A DNA stretch of 64,000 bases. It comes from Ignavibacteria bacterium (GTDB lineage Bacteria > Bacteroidota > Ignavibacteria > Tepidaquicellales > Tepidaquicellaceae). The stretch is taken from contig JADJMZ010000008.1 in the NCBI GenBank assembly GCA_016709315.1, positions 47,686 to 111,685 of the forward strand. The letters run 5' to 3'. The notes under the pieces were generated by a model. The model saw only the letters and a list, made by a program, of their open reading frames with translations, made no database searches and was not told the origin of the DNA. Shown in pieces: positions 31,609 through 42,170 of the stretch (its first letter is position 1; the number at the start of each line of letters is the position of its first letter). The position numbers were made by a program, and so were the translations under genes.

Positions 31609-32345
31609 TTACTGCTTCATTATAAATTCTTTATATTTCTCCGTAAATTCTGATCCCTTTCTTCTTGAGACCTGAATCTTAACTCCGTCACTCATGGTAA
31701 TGCAGCCGCCGTCTAATTTTGAGTAATCTTTAATATGTCTGAGATTTATAAGGTGAGATTTATGAACTCTGAAAAATAATCTGTCAGAAACTTTTTCTTC
31801 AATTTCTTTCAGTGTCTTTGATACGGTGATCTTCTTTTCATTCACTGTGAAAATGTGTGTGTAGCAGTCTTCAGCTTCCAGCCGGATAATCTCTTCGGCG
31901 TTAATTGCTGTAAAACCGTATGAAGCAGGTAGAATTACTTTATCATTTTGAACTGAAGTGATGACATTATCATTATTTTTAAAATGATCCGCCAGTCTTT
32001 TTACTGTCTGCTGAAGCTCTTTGATGTCTATTGGTTTTAAAAGGTAATCAACGGCTTTTGCTTTTATTGCTTTAATTGCATGCTCTTCATGAGCAGTAAC
32101 AAATACAATTTTAAATTTACTGCTGTCAACACTTTCCAAAAAATCAAAACCGTCCAGGACAGGCATGTTAACGTCAAGAAATACTACATCAGGTGATAAA
32201 TGTCCAATCATACACTTTGCTTCAGCTGCAGATGATGCTGTACCAACAATTTAATTTCCGTACAGTAACTTTCGATAAGGATTTTTAAATTTTCCCTTCC
32301 CGAAAGTTCATCATCTACGATTAATCCTTTAATTACAGAAGTCAT
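31609..32345 (-). CDS. LytTR-family response regulator (one frameshift)
   Basis: The start is the ATG at 32345: MTSVIKGLIVDDELSGRENL, giving the DD pair of the receiver. Restoring one base near 32250 joins GTASSAAEAKCMIGHLSP to the frame ending at 31609, with the phospho-acceptor in VVFLDVNMP, Thr/Ala switch VFVTAHEEHAIKA and Lys in YLLKPIDI. About residues 130-244 form a LytTR DNA-binding domain (YTHIFTVNEKKITVSKTLKE, FFRVHKSHLINLRHI, VSRRKGSEF). It is encoded 3 bp before the kinase. Its likely target is the triple GTTNAC repeat 3.7 kb downstream. About 245 residues. Confidence 0.88.
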
Positions 32346-32759
32346 AAGAGATTTTATTTATTATTTGAGTTTAATAAATTACTTTCTTTTACGGATCATT
32401 AACTGATCATCAGTCATAAAATATTTCCTGTAAGAATCAATAATAAATTGATTCCGGGAAATATCTTGAAATCTTAATAAGAATGTTAAAGTCAGCCGTA
32501 AATGTCAGTATGGATTTTGAAAATTAAATCTTAACTTTCACAAATGCAAGAGTTTAATCACGCTTGATCTATTAATAAAGAAATAAATTATTTTTACAAA
32601 GATACTTTTTGTTATTATGAAATTTTACAGAGGTAAACACACTATTTGTTTGAGTAGTACTACTTATTTATCTGAGTATAAACACTTATATTTAATATGG
32701 ATATTTTCGGTTTTTGAAAACGGCAAAATTTACATTGCTTTCCATTTACTCAAACTAAG

Positions 32760-33110
32760 TCATTCCCGCCCGCCTTGTCGCGAGGCGGGCTTGCTCCTGG
32801 CAGAAGCCATCCAAAAATTTTAATTCCTTAAAAAAACCACTTTGTCATCCCCGCATGCTCCTGGCGGGGATCCAATCATCATGCTATTAATTTTGCAAAG
32901 TTTGCAATCCTGAGAAAAGCAGTCAGACAGGATTTATGATTCATTAATCCTGATTGGAAAGATTTATTTTATGAAATTGGGGGATCAGATGAATTGCTGG
33001 AACCTGAATTTGTAATATGACAAAAAACATTTATGAATGGATCCCCGCCAGGAGCATGCGGGGATGACAAATTGTTTGTCTCCGCCAGGAGCACGCCTGT
33101 CTCGCTGTTT
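32760..33110. repeat. REP-like palindrome cluster in the 830-bp gap after the LytTR gene
   Basis: Copies of the CCCGCCCGCCTTG, CATCCCCGCATGCTCCTGG and GGATCCCCGCCAGGAGCATG motifs lie at 32760-32813, 32843-32880, 33036-33069 and about 33080-33110. Sequence around 32843-32945 is homologous to the left half of the element at 27971-28313, including CAGTCAGACAGGATT. No gene is supported in 32346-33176. Confidence 0.6.
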
Positions 33111-33176
33111 ATTTTGCTGAAAGCGGGCAAGGCTCCCGGTGATGACAGAAGGTTTTCAAAAGTCTCCAAAGAATAA

Positions 33177-34391
33177 TTATCTCTTTGAAACAATAACTTC
33201 AACGGATTTTGATGGGATTCCGAAAAGTGTTCCGTCATCCTTCATCATACGGCATTGAAAATACTGCCAGCCCGTTTCATTTGGCTTAACTTTAAAATTA
33301 AATGTAACCAGACTTCCTGGTTCTACATCATTCGGCAGCTGAATATAACAGACATTCCACATATTCAATGAGCTTATGGACTTTTTCGCATCAATCATCA
33401 CCAATTGTTCACGGTCTCTTTTCCAGGTATTGGTTCCGGTATTGCTTACTGTTACAGAAATGTCCTGATATTCATTTAGATACATTGAATTAGGCACACT
33501 CTGTTCCATAAAAGTAGCATTGAAAGATTGAGGATCAGAATCTCTTGTACTGTTCCCTGTAACTCTGATAGTTGCATTGTTTGTCTTCTGACCAAAATAG
33601 TATTCCCCTTTTTCATAATCCACTGTAAAGTATAAATACCGGGATTAACAGGAGCTGACAAATAAAATTCAATGTCTGAGGTCTGACCCGGTTCGACGGA
33701 ATTTGACAGATAAATTTGTGAAGAGTTCCAATCGGGATAAATTACATCGGAAGATCCCGTTACTGAAACAAGTTTAAATTCATTTTCCTGTGAAGATTGC
33801 CATACTGTATTGCCCGTATTCTTCAATGTAATTCTGACTTTATATTTATTTCCCGCTGACATTGTTTCGGGAATACTGAAACTTACAAATTCAGCATTAT
33901 TTCCACTGTTATCGTAAACTGGAGAAACTCTGTCCCCGGTTACGTTCACAAGGTTATCAGTATATTCTCCGAAAAAGGTGAAGTCTTCTGTCATAGCCCA
34001 TCTGAACGCGTAAACTCCTTGGAGTCTGCGGAGCTGTTATGTTAAAAAGTAAAATAACTTTCTCTGAAGGATAAACATCATTGGGAAGATTTACTTTTTG
34101 ACACCCCATACATCAGTTTGATATTTACTTGTCCACTTCCTCATATAGTTTAAGAAAAAAAATTATCACCTCTTAACCATTTATTTTCCCGTTATTAATT
34201 ATAGTCACAGAAACCGGATACACCTGTCCGGGATTTAAATTTGCGGGAATATCATTGCTTATTATGCTTGAATTATTTCCCGAAACGGAAACACCTGTTA
34301 TAACTTTACTGTTCTGGGCATTTACTGTCAGCGTCATACTTATGATAATGATTAATAAAGTATATGCTGACATTTTATGTAAGCTTTTCAT
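33177..34391 (-). CDS. Exported protein with three NBR1-type Ig-like domains (about three frameshifts)
   Basis: The start at 34391 gives MKSLHKMSAYTLLIIIISMT, a signal peptide. Three tandem Ig-like domains of the NBR1/next-to-BRCA1 type follow across frames ending at 34173, 33476 and 33177; each has the NTGxxxW core (LKNTGNTVWQSSQ, VSNTGTNTWKRD) and PGxxxxxxWxMxxxG closing strands (NPGIYTLQWIMKKG, TGWQYFQCRMMKDDG). About 400 residues after joining. No T9SS domain. Such domains occur as accessory modules in bacterial surface proteins and glycosidases; here they are the whole protein, so a structural or binding role is likely. It stands alone. Confidence 0.72.
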
Positions 34392-35045
34392 ATATAAATC
34401 CTTTCTGTTTGGTTTTAAAATTTGTTTTTGATTGATTTAATAATATATCTTACTATTACACCTTACATATTAAAAATCATAGCGTGTATGAAAGATAAAA
34501 ATTCAATTAGTAAACAAGATAAATCTATTGAGATATTCACCTGTGTTACACTGGTAAAATAGATTGTCAGATACAGAGTTTACTAACAATGTATTAATTT
34601 GCTATGCAGAAATGTAGTCTCTGAGTCTGTTAAGTGCAAGTTATAAAACTAACTTTAGAAGTATCACCGCAGAACTCTGCCCAAAATTAAATGAAGTGTA
34701 TTTATTGAATGACCGTAAAAAGTAAGTTTTGAGACAAATTCCTTCAATTGGTTTCTATCTCCTTTTTTAAAGAGTATTGCTCAAACTTAGTATTAACACA
34801 GAGCCTCCTGCATAGCGAGGCAAGCCCGCTTCCAGCGAGGCAAGCAGAGACGTTGAGTAATTATAATTTGAAGATAAAACTCTCTGTGACTTTGTGTCTC
34901 TGTGATAAAATGTTTAATTGTTTAGAGACATTTCTCTTAAGTAGTATGTCTCAATAATTTATAATTACCACGAAGGCACCAAGACTCCAAGGTAAAAGTT
35001 TAAAATATTAATCTTAATGCTTTTAAGCCTTAGTGGTTAGAGATC
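34392..35045. other. Intergenic region, repeats only
   Basis: No supported gene in 654 bp. It holds a GC-rich fold-back segment (GCATAGCGAGGCAAGCCCGC with CAGCGAGGCAAGCAGAG) near 34800-34860 between CACAGAG and CTCTGTG, and a direct 16-bp duplication of TTAGTGGTTAGAGATC at about 35031-35062 that includes the stop codon of the ATP-grasp gene. Confidence 0.55.
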
Positions 35046-36635
35046 TTAGTGGTTAGAGATCTCTTCTTCAGTGACACCGCATTCAAAATCAAGAACACGC
35101 AATGTTTTATCATAAAACTCTTTAGCCCTTTCCGGAGTGCTCCCAATGCATACAACGCCGAGTTTCCCGAATTCAGAAAGCGCCCCTATCAGATGAAAGA
35201 CCACTCCTTCCTGCGCTGCGCCGTCATACATAAGTTCGTGAAACATTGCAATATCAATAAGATCATTCGGTGTTGTGCCGATGTACTTTTCGTTCTGAAC
35301 ATTGTCGGATGCAAAATAATATCTCTGATTACCGCTTGCCGTAAGAAAAATTCCCTTTTCAGAATCATATTCTCCTGCTGTAAGAAATTGAATCATCATA
35401 AACGGATGCGTAGTGCCGCCCTTTCGGAGATTAATCTCAATAGCAAAATGTTTCCATTGTCCGTCATCCTGTCTGACTGAAATAAAATCAATAGCAAATC
35501 TTCCCCGGACACCTTTCTTAGCCAGAAAACGAGCGACATTATTTCCAATATCAGCCAGTGATGATGCGTATTCCTTGTCAGCGGGAAATATTGCGCCCAG
35601 AAATATCTGCCCGTCGTCACCTCCCAGGAGCTGATCATGTGTGCTGGGAATCTCTATTATGTCTGAAGTTCCTATTACACACTGAACAGACGGAGACATT
35701 TTTATTTCACCTTCAAGAAATTCCTCTACAATCCCTTCCATCTCCTGAAACTTTTCAAAGAACAGTTCATGACTTACATCCTTTGATACAGGTCTTATGT
35801 TTTCTGACAGTGAATTAAGAATGTTCGTTTCCAGTGATTCGTCTATTGCCAGTTCGGGATATCTGTAAATTGCATTTCCGTCACCGCTGAATCCGTCATT
35901 CATTTTGACAACGGCTTTACGGAAGCGCAGGATTTTCTCTTTTCAGGCGGCTAAAGAGAAGCAGCGATGTCTTCTTTCGTTTTAAGATCTTCATTTCCGT
36001 CCAAGCATATCAATTCCGCAAGCTCTGAAAGTTTTCCGTGCGCCGGACTTTGAACCTTCATAAAACTTGGAAGGGTCAGTTCCGAATATTGGAATTCAAG
36101 TTTGACGGCAAGAGACTTTTCAAGAGGCGTGATATTATAACATGTAAGATGAGTTGACGAACTGTCAGTAATAAGTTTTTTGATCCTTCCAATAAGTCTC
36201 GGACGGTCAAGTATCTTTTCAGTAAGCGGCTTTCGTGAAAGATCATAACAGCTCAGCATTGTCAGCCGCTGCCTTGCATGATGTCCTGTAATCCCTGAAG
36301 CAAATGCAGATAATAATCAATGATCACATCAGAAAGAGCATGCTTGAAAGATAAATAACTTTTGCAAGAGGTAAACGCAATAGCATCAGAAGGCAGAGCA
36401 GTCTCTCTTCGTAGTGAATTGACCCTTTTATCTTCGAGAGGATTTCCAGCCAAGAGTAAGTGATGGTACGATAACGATAGTCCTTGGAGCAAGATTATCT
36501 GGAAAAATTTTTCATACTGACTGATCATGCTTTTCTGAATTTCTTCAAAAGATCATGCTCTTCTTTTGTACCCAGCCCCGGACCGGGATCAGAAAATTCA
36601 AAAGTCTTTCTGTTCAGATCACTGTTAATTTTCAT
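35046..36635 (-). CDS. ATP-grasp peptide ligase, PGM1-related (about four frameshifts)
   Basis: The start at 36635 reads MKINSDLNRKTFEFSDPGPG. Fragments continue through 36528-36262 (DVIIDYYLHLLQG), 36259-35951 (RKPLTEKILDRPRLIGRIKK, THLTCYNITPLEKSLAV) and 35903-35046 (GRFAIDFISVRQ, HFAIEINLRKGGTTHPFMM). These correspond in order to the N-terminal domain, ATP-grasp region and C-terminal domain of PGM1, the ligase of pheganomycin biosynthesis; the ExNxRxGGTTHP motif is its metal-binding end. It probably joins a carboxylate to an amine with ATP. No peptide-precursor or other biosynthetic gene adjoins it, so the substrate is unknown. About 529 residues. Confidence 0.8.
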
Positions 36636-36908
36636 TCTGATTCATCTATTAAAATTTAATAATTCTGTTTGTGCAAAATAAGTAATTTCAGAATAAAAAT
36701 AATGAATGAAACATATTCCATGTTTTTAACTTTGTGCGCAACAAAATCTTGTGGAGAGAATTTCTCAAGATGACCCAGAATTTTCACGCAGAATTTTGCA
36801 GAAACAAGATTATTAAATAGATTATTCGCGTAAATCAGCGAATTTTTTTGCGAATATCTGCGAGAAAATATTTTTATCATGCAATTAGATGTTTTTATTT
36901 TCCTCATT

Positions 36909-37087
36909 CCCAAGCCCCCAGACTGTCCAAAACGAATTTAGGACAAAAAACTCAAATTCTCGAAGCTCAAAGAATCTTGTTTTGAAGATTTTTTAACTTT
37001 GAGTCTTTGAGTCTTCGAGTTATTCTTTGGTTTTCAGACAGTCTGCCAGCTTAGGAATGTCGAGTTTACCAACATTAGCTGGGGCTT
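36909..37087. repeat. Fold-back intergenic element
   Basis: The ends pair as AAGCCCCCAGACTGTCCAAAA with AGACAGTCT...GGGGCTT, and inner segments as TCGAAGCTCAAAGA with TTTGAGTCTTCGA. It is a long imperfect hairpin of about 180 bp, of the same type as 6333-6658. The rest of 36636-37220 shows nothing else. Confidence 0.5.
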
Positions 37088-37220
37088 AGCAAGCAGGAAA
37101 AATAATTAGGACTCCAATGAAAACAATCCGGGAAAGCAGGAAAAAGTTAAATTGTTAATAGTATTCAGATTATATAAATTTATTTGTTTATATAATTAAA
37201 TTTAAAACCAATAATCCGAT

Positions 37221-38854
37221 ATGAAAAAAATAATTTTGTTTCTTAGTTTTGTATTTGTATTTAATGTAAGTCTCGTTTATTCCAGGCGGTAAATTCACCT
37301 TATCCTGTGATCTTTATTCATGGATTGAATTCAGATGATCTCACATGGAATACAACTTTAAGCCAGATCAGCTCTTCATGGACAATGAGTTCTGATCATA
37401 CTCTTAGCGCTGTAATGAAAAAGTAATTTTGTGCGGTCATTCCATGGGAGGACTTGCGATCAGAGAATATCTTCAAAGAATGGAAAACGGAATTCATAAA
37501 TGGTGGATAGATCCGCTCGATTTAACTAACGGGCATAAAGTCGCAAGAGTTGTTACTTTCGGTACGCCTCATCTCGGTACAAATGTCAGTTCAATTCCTT
37601 TTACAACCGTTGATTTCAATAGTGAAGCTATAAGAGACATGCGATACTCTTTTAATTCTGCTAATGCTCCTTATCTTTTCAGCAATCAGAAAAATACTGT
37701 TCCATCATCTTATTATAATGCTGATATAAACTGCAACGGAATTCGGTCTGATACAATCACCGGATTATCATTTAACACTTCAGAGAATTCCCTGATGCCT
37801 CTTCCGCAGAATATTACTTATACATGGATAACTTCAAATTATCTCGGACTCGGAACAGACCTTGCTGTTCCGCTTAGCAGGCAATGGATTTATAACGGCT
37901 CAGTTTCTTCACCTGCAGGAATCTCGGATACTTTACTTACAAATAAAAATCACATAAGCAAACAGGAGATTACAAATCAATTACAAGAGGATTAGATGAA
38001 CCTGATAATTTAAATTATTCATACGAATTATCGTTTGGAAAACTTATGCAGGGTATATAATGCTTCAGTCAAAAGGAATTACTTCAGAGACAGATTTTTA
38101 CAATGTTAAATTCAATTCCGGAGGTAAGATTACATTTCAGCTTGCTTCCGTGAATGCCGGAGTAAACGGAATAGCAGTTTTAAACAGCAGCGGATCAGTG
38201 ATTGTATCAAAGAATATTTCAGGACCAGCCGACAGTGTTTCCTGTTATTGCACTAGCGGAACATACTATTTCAGAGTAACAGGTAACAGTAATCAGAATA
38301 CAAATTTCAATTCTTATCGCTTTACTCCTTCAGCAATTCCTTCTGGCCTTTAAATCTCTACAATTGCTCCCGAAGGTTTATGGAATGGTATAATTAATAT
38401 AAGTGATACAATAAATTGTATCTGAAATCAAATGCGTCTCCATTTTTACGGTAGATTCTGCTATAGCTTTCACTGATTCATCAGGAAATGCGATGGTAAA
38501 TTTTATCCATGCAGTTTCCGGAAGTTACCATCTGCAGGTCAGAACACAGAAATTCAATTGAAACATGGAGCTCAGCGCCTGTTAATTTTACAAAACGGAA
38601 ACACATCTGTCTTTGATTTTCTGGTTCTCAGTCAAATGCTTATGGAAACAATCTCGTTTACAAATACGGTAAGTGGTGCATTTATGCCGGAGATATAAAT
38701 CAGGACGGTGTAATAGATGCATCTGACATCAGCAGTGTTGAAAAATGATGCTGTGAACGGATTGAGTGGATATGTTAAGACAGATGTAACAAGCGATAAC
38801 TTTGTTGACGGAAGTGATTTGAGTCTGACAGATAACAATGCTTTAAGGGTGTAA
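37221..38854 (+). CDS. Secreted lipase-like hydrolase with PPC and dockerin-like domains (several frame breaks, possible internal deletion)
   Basis: Signal peptide MKKIILFLSFVFVFNVSLVY, then PVIFIHGLNSDDLTWN, the oxyanion-hole region of lipases. About 120 bp later the frame carries VILCGHSMGGLAIREYL, with the GHSMG nucleophile elbow, and GTPHLGTN. The distance between these motifs is shorter than usual, so some 60-90 residues may be missing. A bacterial pre-peptidase C-terminal-like domain (GKITFQLASVNAGVNG, GTYYFRVTGNSN) occupies about 38060-38350. The end is a dockerin-like pair, GDINQDGVIDASDIS and NFVDGSDLSLTDNNALRV*. Frames change near 37290, 37995, 38355 and 38740. Confidence 0.68.
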
Positions 38855-38943
38855 CACTCGTACGCCATAATTTAGTATTTTAAAATATTTAAACAGTTCT
38901 TAATCTAATGCAACATTTGATTTAAAGTGCTGTTGCTGTTTAA

Positions 38944-39595
38944 TTGCCGTTAATGTTGCCGTTGGTTAAAACCAACGGGCAATAAATAAGACTCTAACTA
39001 TAAAATTTGAATTGAAGCTTTACGTCTTATACAGCGCAGAAGTATGACCAAAAACATTTTTTAATTGCCACTGTTGGCCGTTGGTTTTAACCAACGGCAA
39101 GAGTCAAGGCATGAGACATTTGATTTAATTGCTAACATTAGATTTACGCCGCTGTTGCCCGTTGGATTTAACCAACGGCAAGAGTCAAAGCATGAGACAT
39201 TTGATTTAATTGCCAACATTAGATTTTATTGCCGTTGGTTTTAACCAACGGCAAGAGAAAAGGCACCAACGACAAAATCTGAATTGAAGATTTCAGGTCT
39301 TATGCTGCGCAGAAGTTTGAACCAAAACATTTGAGTTTAATTGCCGCTGTTGCCCGTTGGATTTAACCAACGGCAAGAGTCAAGGCATGCAACATTTGAT
39401 TTAATTGCCAACATTTATTTAATTACCGTTTGGTTTTAACCAACGGCAAGAGTCAAGGCATGAGACATTTGATTTAATTGCCAACATTTAATTTAATTGC
39501 CGTTGGTTTTAACCAACGGCAAGAGTCAAGGCATGAGACATTTGATTTTATTGCCGCTATTGGCCGTTGGTTAAAACCAACGGCAATAGTTAAGG
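38944..39595. repeat. Array of eight GCCGTTGGTT palindromes
   Basis: Each unit has the near-perfect palindrome GCCGTTGGTTTTAACCAACG (10-bp arms, 2-nt centre; GGATT or GGTTAAAA variants) and is usually followed by CAAGAGTCAAGGCATGAGAC and ATTTGATTTAATTGCCAACATT. Copies lie near 38957, 39073, 39158, 39231, 39352, 39424, 39497 and 39564. The intervening sequences are themselves repeated, which excludes CRISPR. It fills the gap between the lipase gene and the next minus-strand gene. Confidence 0.8.
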
Positions 39596-39639
39596 CACTA
39601 ACAAAATTTGATGGTAATTCAATTAAGAATTTTATTTCA

Positions 39640-40079
39640 TTAATTAATTATCCTCATCACCTCCATCCTGAATAAAACATATCCGTTTACAACTCCTCCC
39701 GCTTTCATGTTTTCATTTGCAAATTCCGGCGAACATAACAACTCAACTTCTCCGATTGTCCCGTCACATCTAAGCACAAAAAACTCCTTCTTTGTAAACT
39801 CATTAACACTGGTTTTTACATCTAATATTTCCGCAGATATAACAGCCATGCTTGGAATCGAACTTCACTTTCAGGTATCAGTCCGGAAGCTATGAGTTTT
39901 GTGTAACAGATTAATTTTCCATCAATCTTATCATTTGTATAAAACAAATTATTTTGATCGTCTGCAATCAACAGATTGTTTTCCGCAAGATATATAAGAT
40001 ATTCATTGATTGAATCAGTAGAGTAAGGCATTCCTGTATCGTTTGCCATTGTTTCCATTGTAGAAATTTGCCTTTCCAT
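39640..40079 (-). CDS. Hypothetical protein (one frameshift)
   Basis: The frame from 40079 encodes MERQISTMETMANDTGMPYS followed by a helical segment (INEYLIYLAENNLLIADDQN). After one indel near 39845, the frame from 39849 continues as MAVISAEILDVKTSVNEF with strands FFVLRCDGTIGEVELLCSP and a C-terminus NGYVLFRMEVMRIIN. About 145 residues in total. No family is recognised and there is no signal peptide. It lies 53 bp downstream of the metallophosphatase stop on the same strand, suggesting co-transcription. Whether the two frames are one gene or two overlapping genes is uncertain. Confidence 0.5.
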
Positions 40080-40132
40080 TTTAATATGATTTAATTATTT
40101 AAAATTCTGTAATTCTATATTCCGGATAAAAG

Positions 40133-41084
40133 TTAATTCATAGTTACCCTGAATGTATTCAGTCCCCTTGCATTCACCCAGATGAAATTTTCATCCGAAA
40201 GTTCTTTTCTCCTGACCATCTGTATGCTGTTAGTTTTCCTCCTGTTCCGATGCTGTAATCCCGCAGGCAACATTCTTCTTTTCTATTTTAGGATCTCCGT
40301 CAAACCAGTAGTGTCCGCAGAATACTGGCTTCTCTGATTCCAAGTAAAAAACTTTTCTTTTCAGACTTTTGTATCAACTTTCTTTCCTCTCAGTTCAGCT
40401 ATCTCTTCCATGTAAAAGTCTTCATAGTTCAGTTCTGACATATTAAGATACCAGCGAACTCTCATTTCATCTCTTGCCTTTCCGTGTTTGTCATAAAATT
40501 TATATCCTTCCGGAATTTTCTCTTCTCTGCCTTTTATACATTCATCTGTTGCCCAAAATAGTGAAGAACTTTTACAATGCTTTTTCGAATTCAGCTCCTG
40601 CAGAAAATCCGGAGATATTGTATTTCTGTCACCGAGTATTTCAATGTTATCATTGTCCCAGCAGGCGTGAACTATTCTGATCTCATCCAGGTCAAGATAA
40701 AGCGGAAGCGTATGAAACCATTCAAGATAACTCTTCCATTCTGTCTTGTAATCAGCGAACTGATTAAGCGTTGCCAGGTGCTGATTTATATTATTATCAC
40801 TTCGCTTTCTCAGATATTCACCCTTTTCATTTTTAGTATTGTAACACATTGCGTTATACTCGTGATTTCCCATTACAGCAAGCGCTTTTCCGTTCTCTGT
40901 CATATCTCTTACAATTTTCAGCGTTTCCCTTATCTTCGGACCTCTGTCAATGAAATCCCCGACAAACACTGCTGTTCTTTCCGTATGGGAATAACCTTTT
41001 CCGTTTTTTTCATATCTCATTTCTCTTAACAGCTTTTCAAGCTGATCGGCGTGTCCGTGAATGTCGCCAATTTATGTCATACAT
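40133..41084 (-). CDS. Metallophosphoesterase (PrpE/diadenosine tetraphosphatase-like), two or three frameshifts
   Basis: The ATG at 41084 has GGAG upstream. Removing one A gives MYDIIGDIHGHADQLEKLL, the GDxHG metal motif; the main frame then gives FVGDFIDRGP (GDxxDRG) and VMGNHEYNAM (GNHE), with HACWD further on. The main frame ends at 40361, but the next frames read KPVFCGHYWF (the GH motif) and TGGKLTAYRWSGEKKLSDEN, ending at 40133. About 317 residues. The motif order is that of PPP-type phosphatases and diadenosine tetraphosphate hydrolases, which act with two metal ions. The substrate is unknown. Confidence 0.82.
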
Positions 41085-41178
41085 ATTGATTTCTCCTTTT
41101 TCAGTTTTATATTTTAATTTAAATATTCTTTGCAATTTGAAAGATATTCCTGAACTTTTCCGTCTTTATTCATACTGA

Positions 41179-42050
41179 CTATTTCCTGACCCATTTCCCT
41201 GCTTTTGTCTGGTAACCGTTATATCTGTCGCATTTTACAAATTTTGTTTCATTGGCAAAAGCCGTTGCTGTATTGAACAAACTGTATGCATTTTCTCCGA
41301 GCTCTCCGATGTATTTATTCTTAAGACCTTCCATAATGTTCAGGAATTCCTCTTTTTGTTTTTCTATGATTCTCCTGTACTTTGCGGATACATTTTCAGT
41401 GTTGAATTTTAATCCGAATATTTTAACAGTGAGGTTTGTAAAAAACTTTTTCTCAATTCTGATCTCATTAAGATTCCGCATATATTCAATAAAACTTTTT
41501 TCAATGTCTGTTAATTTTTTCAGTTTCATATCTTTGTTAATGCAATTCAGGATATTGTTGAGATATTTGTTATAGTGAAAATAATTCAAACTGACTAGTT
41601 CTCTTTCAAAGATCACTCCCGTTGTCGCAGACTTTTCTGACAAACCCTATTTCAAATCCCAGCTTTCTTGATTTATTGTAACTGTTTGTGATCCTGATGA
41701 AAGGGACATAAACTTCATTCCCCCAGATGTTTAGCTTGTAATTTTCATTTATCAGGTCAATGTGACAGTATGATCTTGTCTTCGGATAATTTATATTGAA
41801 TACAATGAATTCGTCTTCTCCTGACTCCGAAAACATTTCCTTAAAAATTCTCTTACCTAAAACAATCGCTTCTTCATTTAATATCAGTGCATAATTCCTG
41901 CTTACTACGGAAAAAACATTTTCCTTTTTTATTAATTATTCCTGTGACAGCTGAATAGTTAGTTAATCCCTTTATATTTATTCTTTTTAATATAAAACGT
42001 TTCAGCATTACCGGGAATTGTAACTCTTCTATGTTTGTATTTCTGCTCAT
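41179..42050 (-). CDS. Hypothetical, DUF932-like plasmid/phage-type protein (two or three frameshifts)
   Basis: Three minus-strand frames read in order: MSRNTNIEELQFPVMLKRFI from 42050, GNEVYVPFIRITNSYNKSRK with FEIGFVRKVC in the middle, and VIFERELVSLNYFHYNKYLN, then helices and TKFVKCDRYNGYQTKAGKWV to 41179. The middle segment (strand, TNSYNKSRxLxFxIGFxRKVCxNG) is similar in pattern to DUF932 proteins of plasmids and phages, but this is pattern recognition only. About 290 residues. It precedes the metallophosphatase by 95 bp on the same strand. Confidence 0.5.
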
Positions 42051-42170
42051 GATTGATTTCAATTTATTTAAGATTCAATTTCCTTTCATACAAAAATACA
42101 AACTAAACTATGACAAATAATGTCAGAGTAAAAATATTTATTAAAAAAATATAAATTTATTTTTCATTAA

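Noticed and set aside
32617..32823. Plus-strand ORF of 68 codons in the gap after the LytTR gene
   Set aside because: It runs into a REP-like palindrome (CCCGCCCGCC...GGCGGGC) and has no recognisable domain or start context.
36656..36913. Minus-strand ORF of 85 codons in the gap after the ATP-grasp gene
   Set aside because: It lies over AT-rich repeat sequence, has no ribosome-binding site, signal or family motif, and its Lys/Asn-rich composition is that of random intergenic frames.
38944..39595. CRISPR array
   Set aside because: The palindromic repeats are irregularly spaced and the intervening sequences are repeats themselves rather than unique spacers; no cas genes are nearby.
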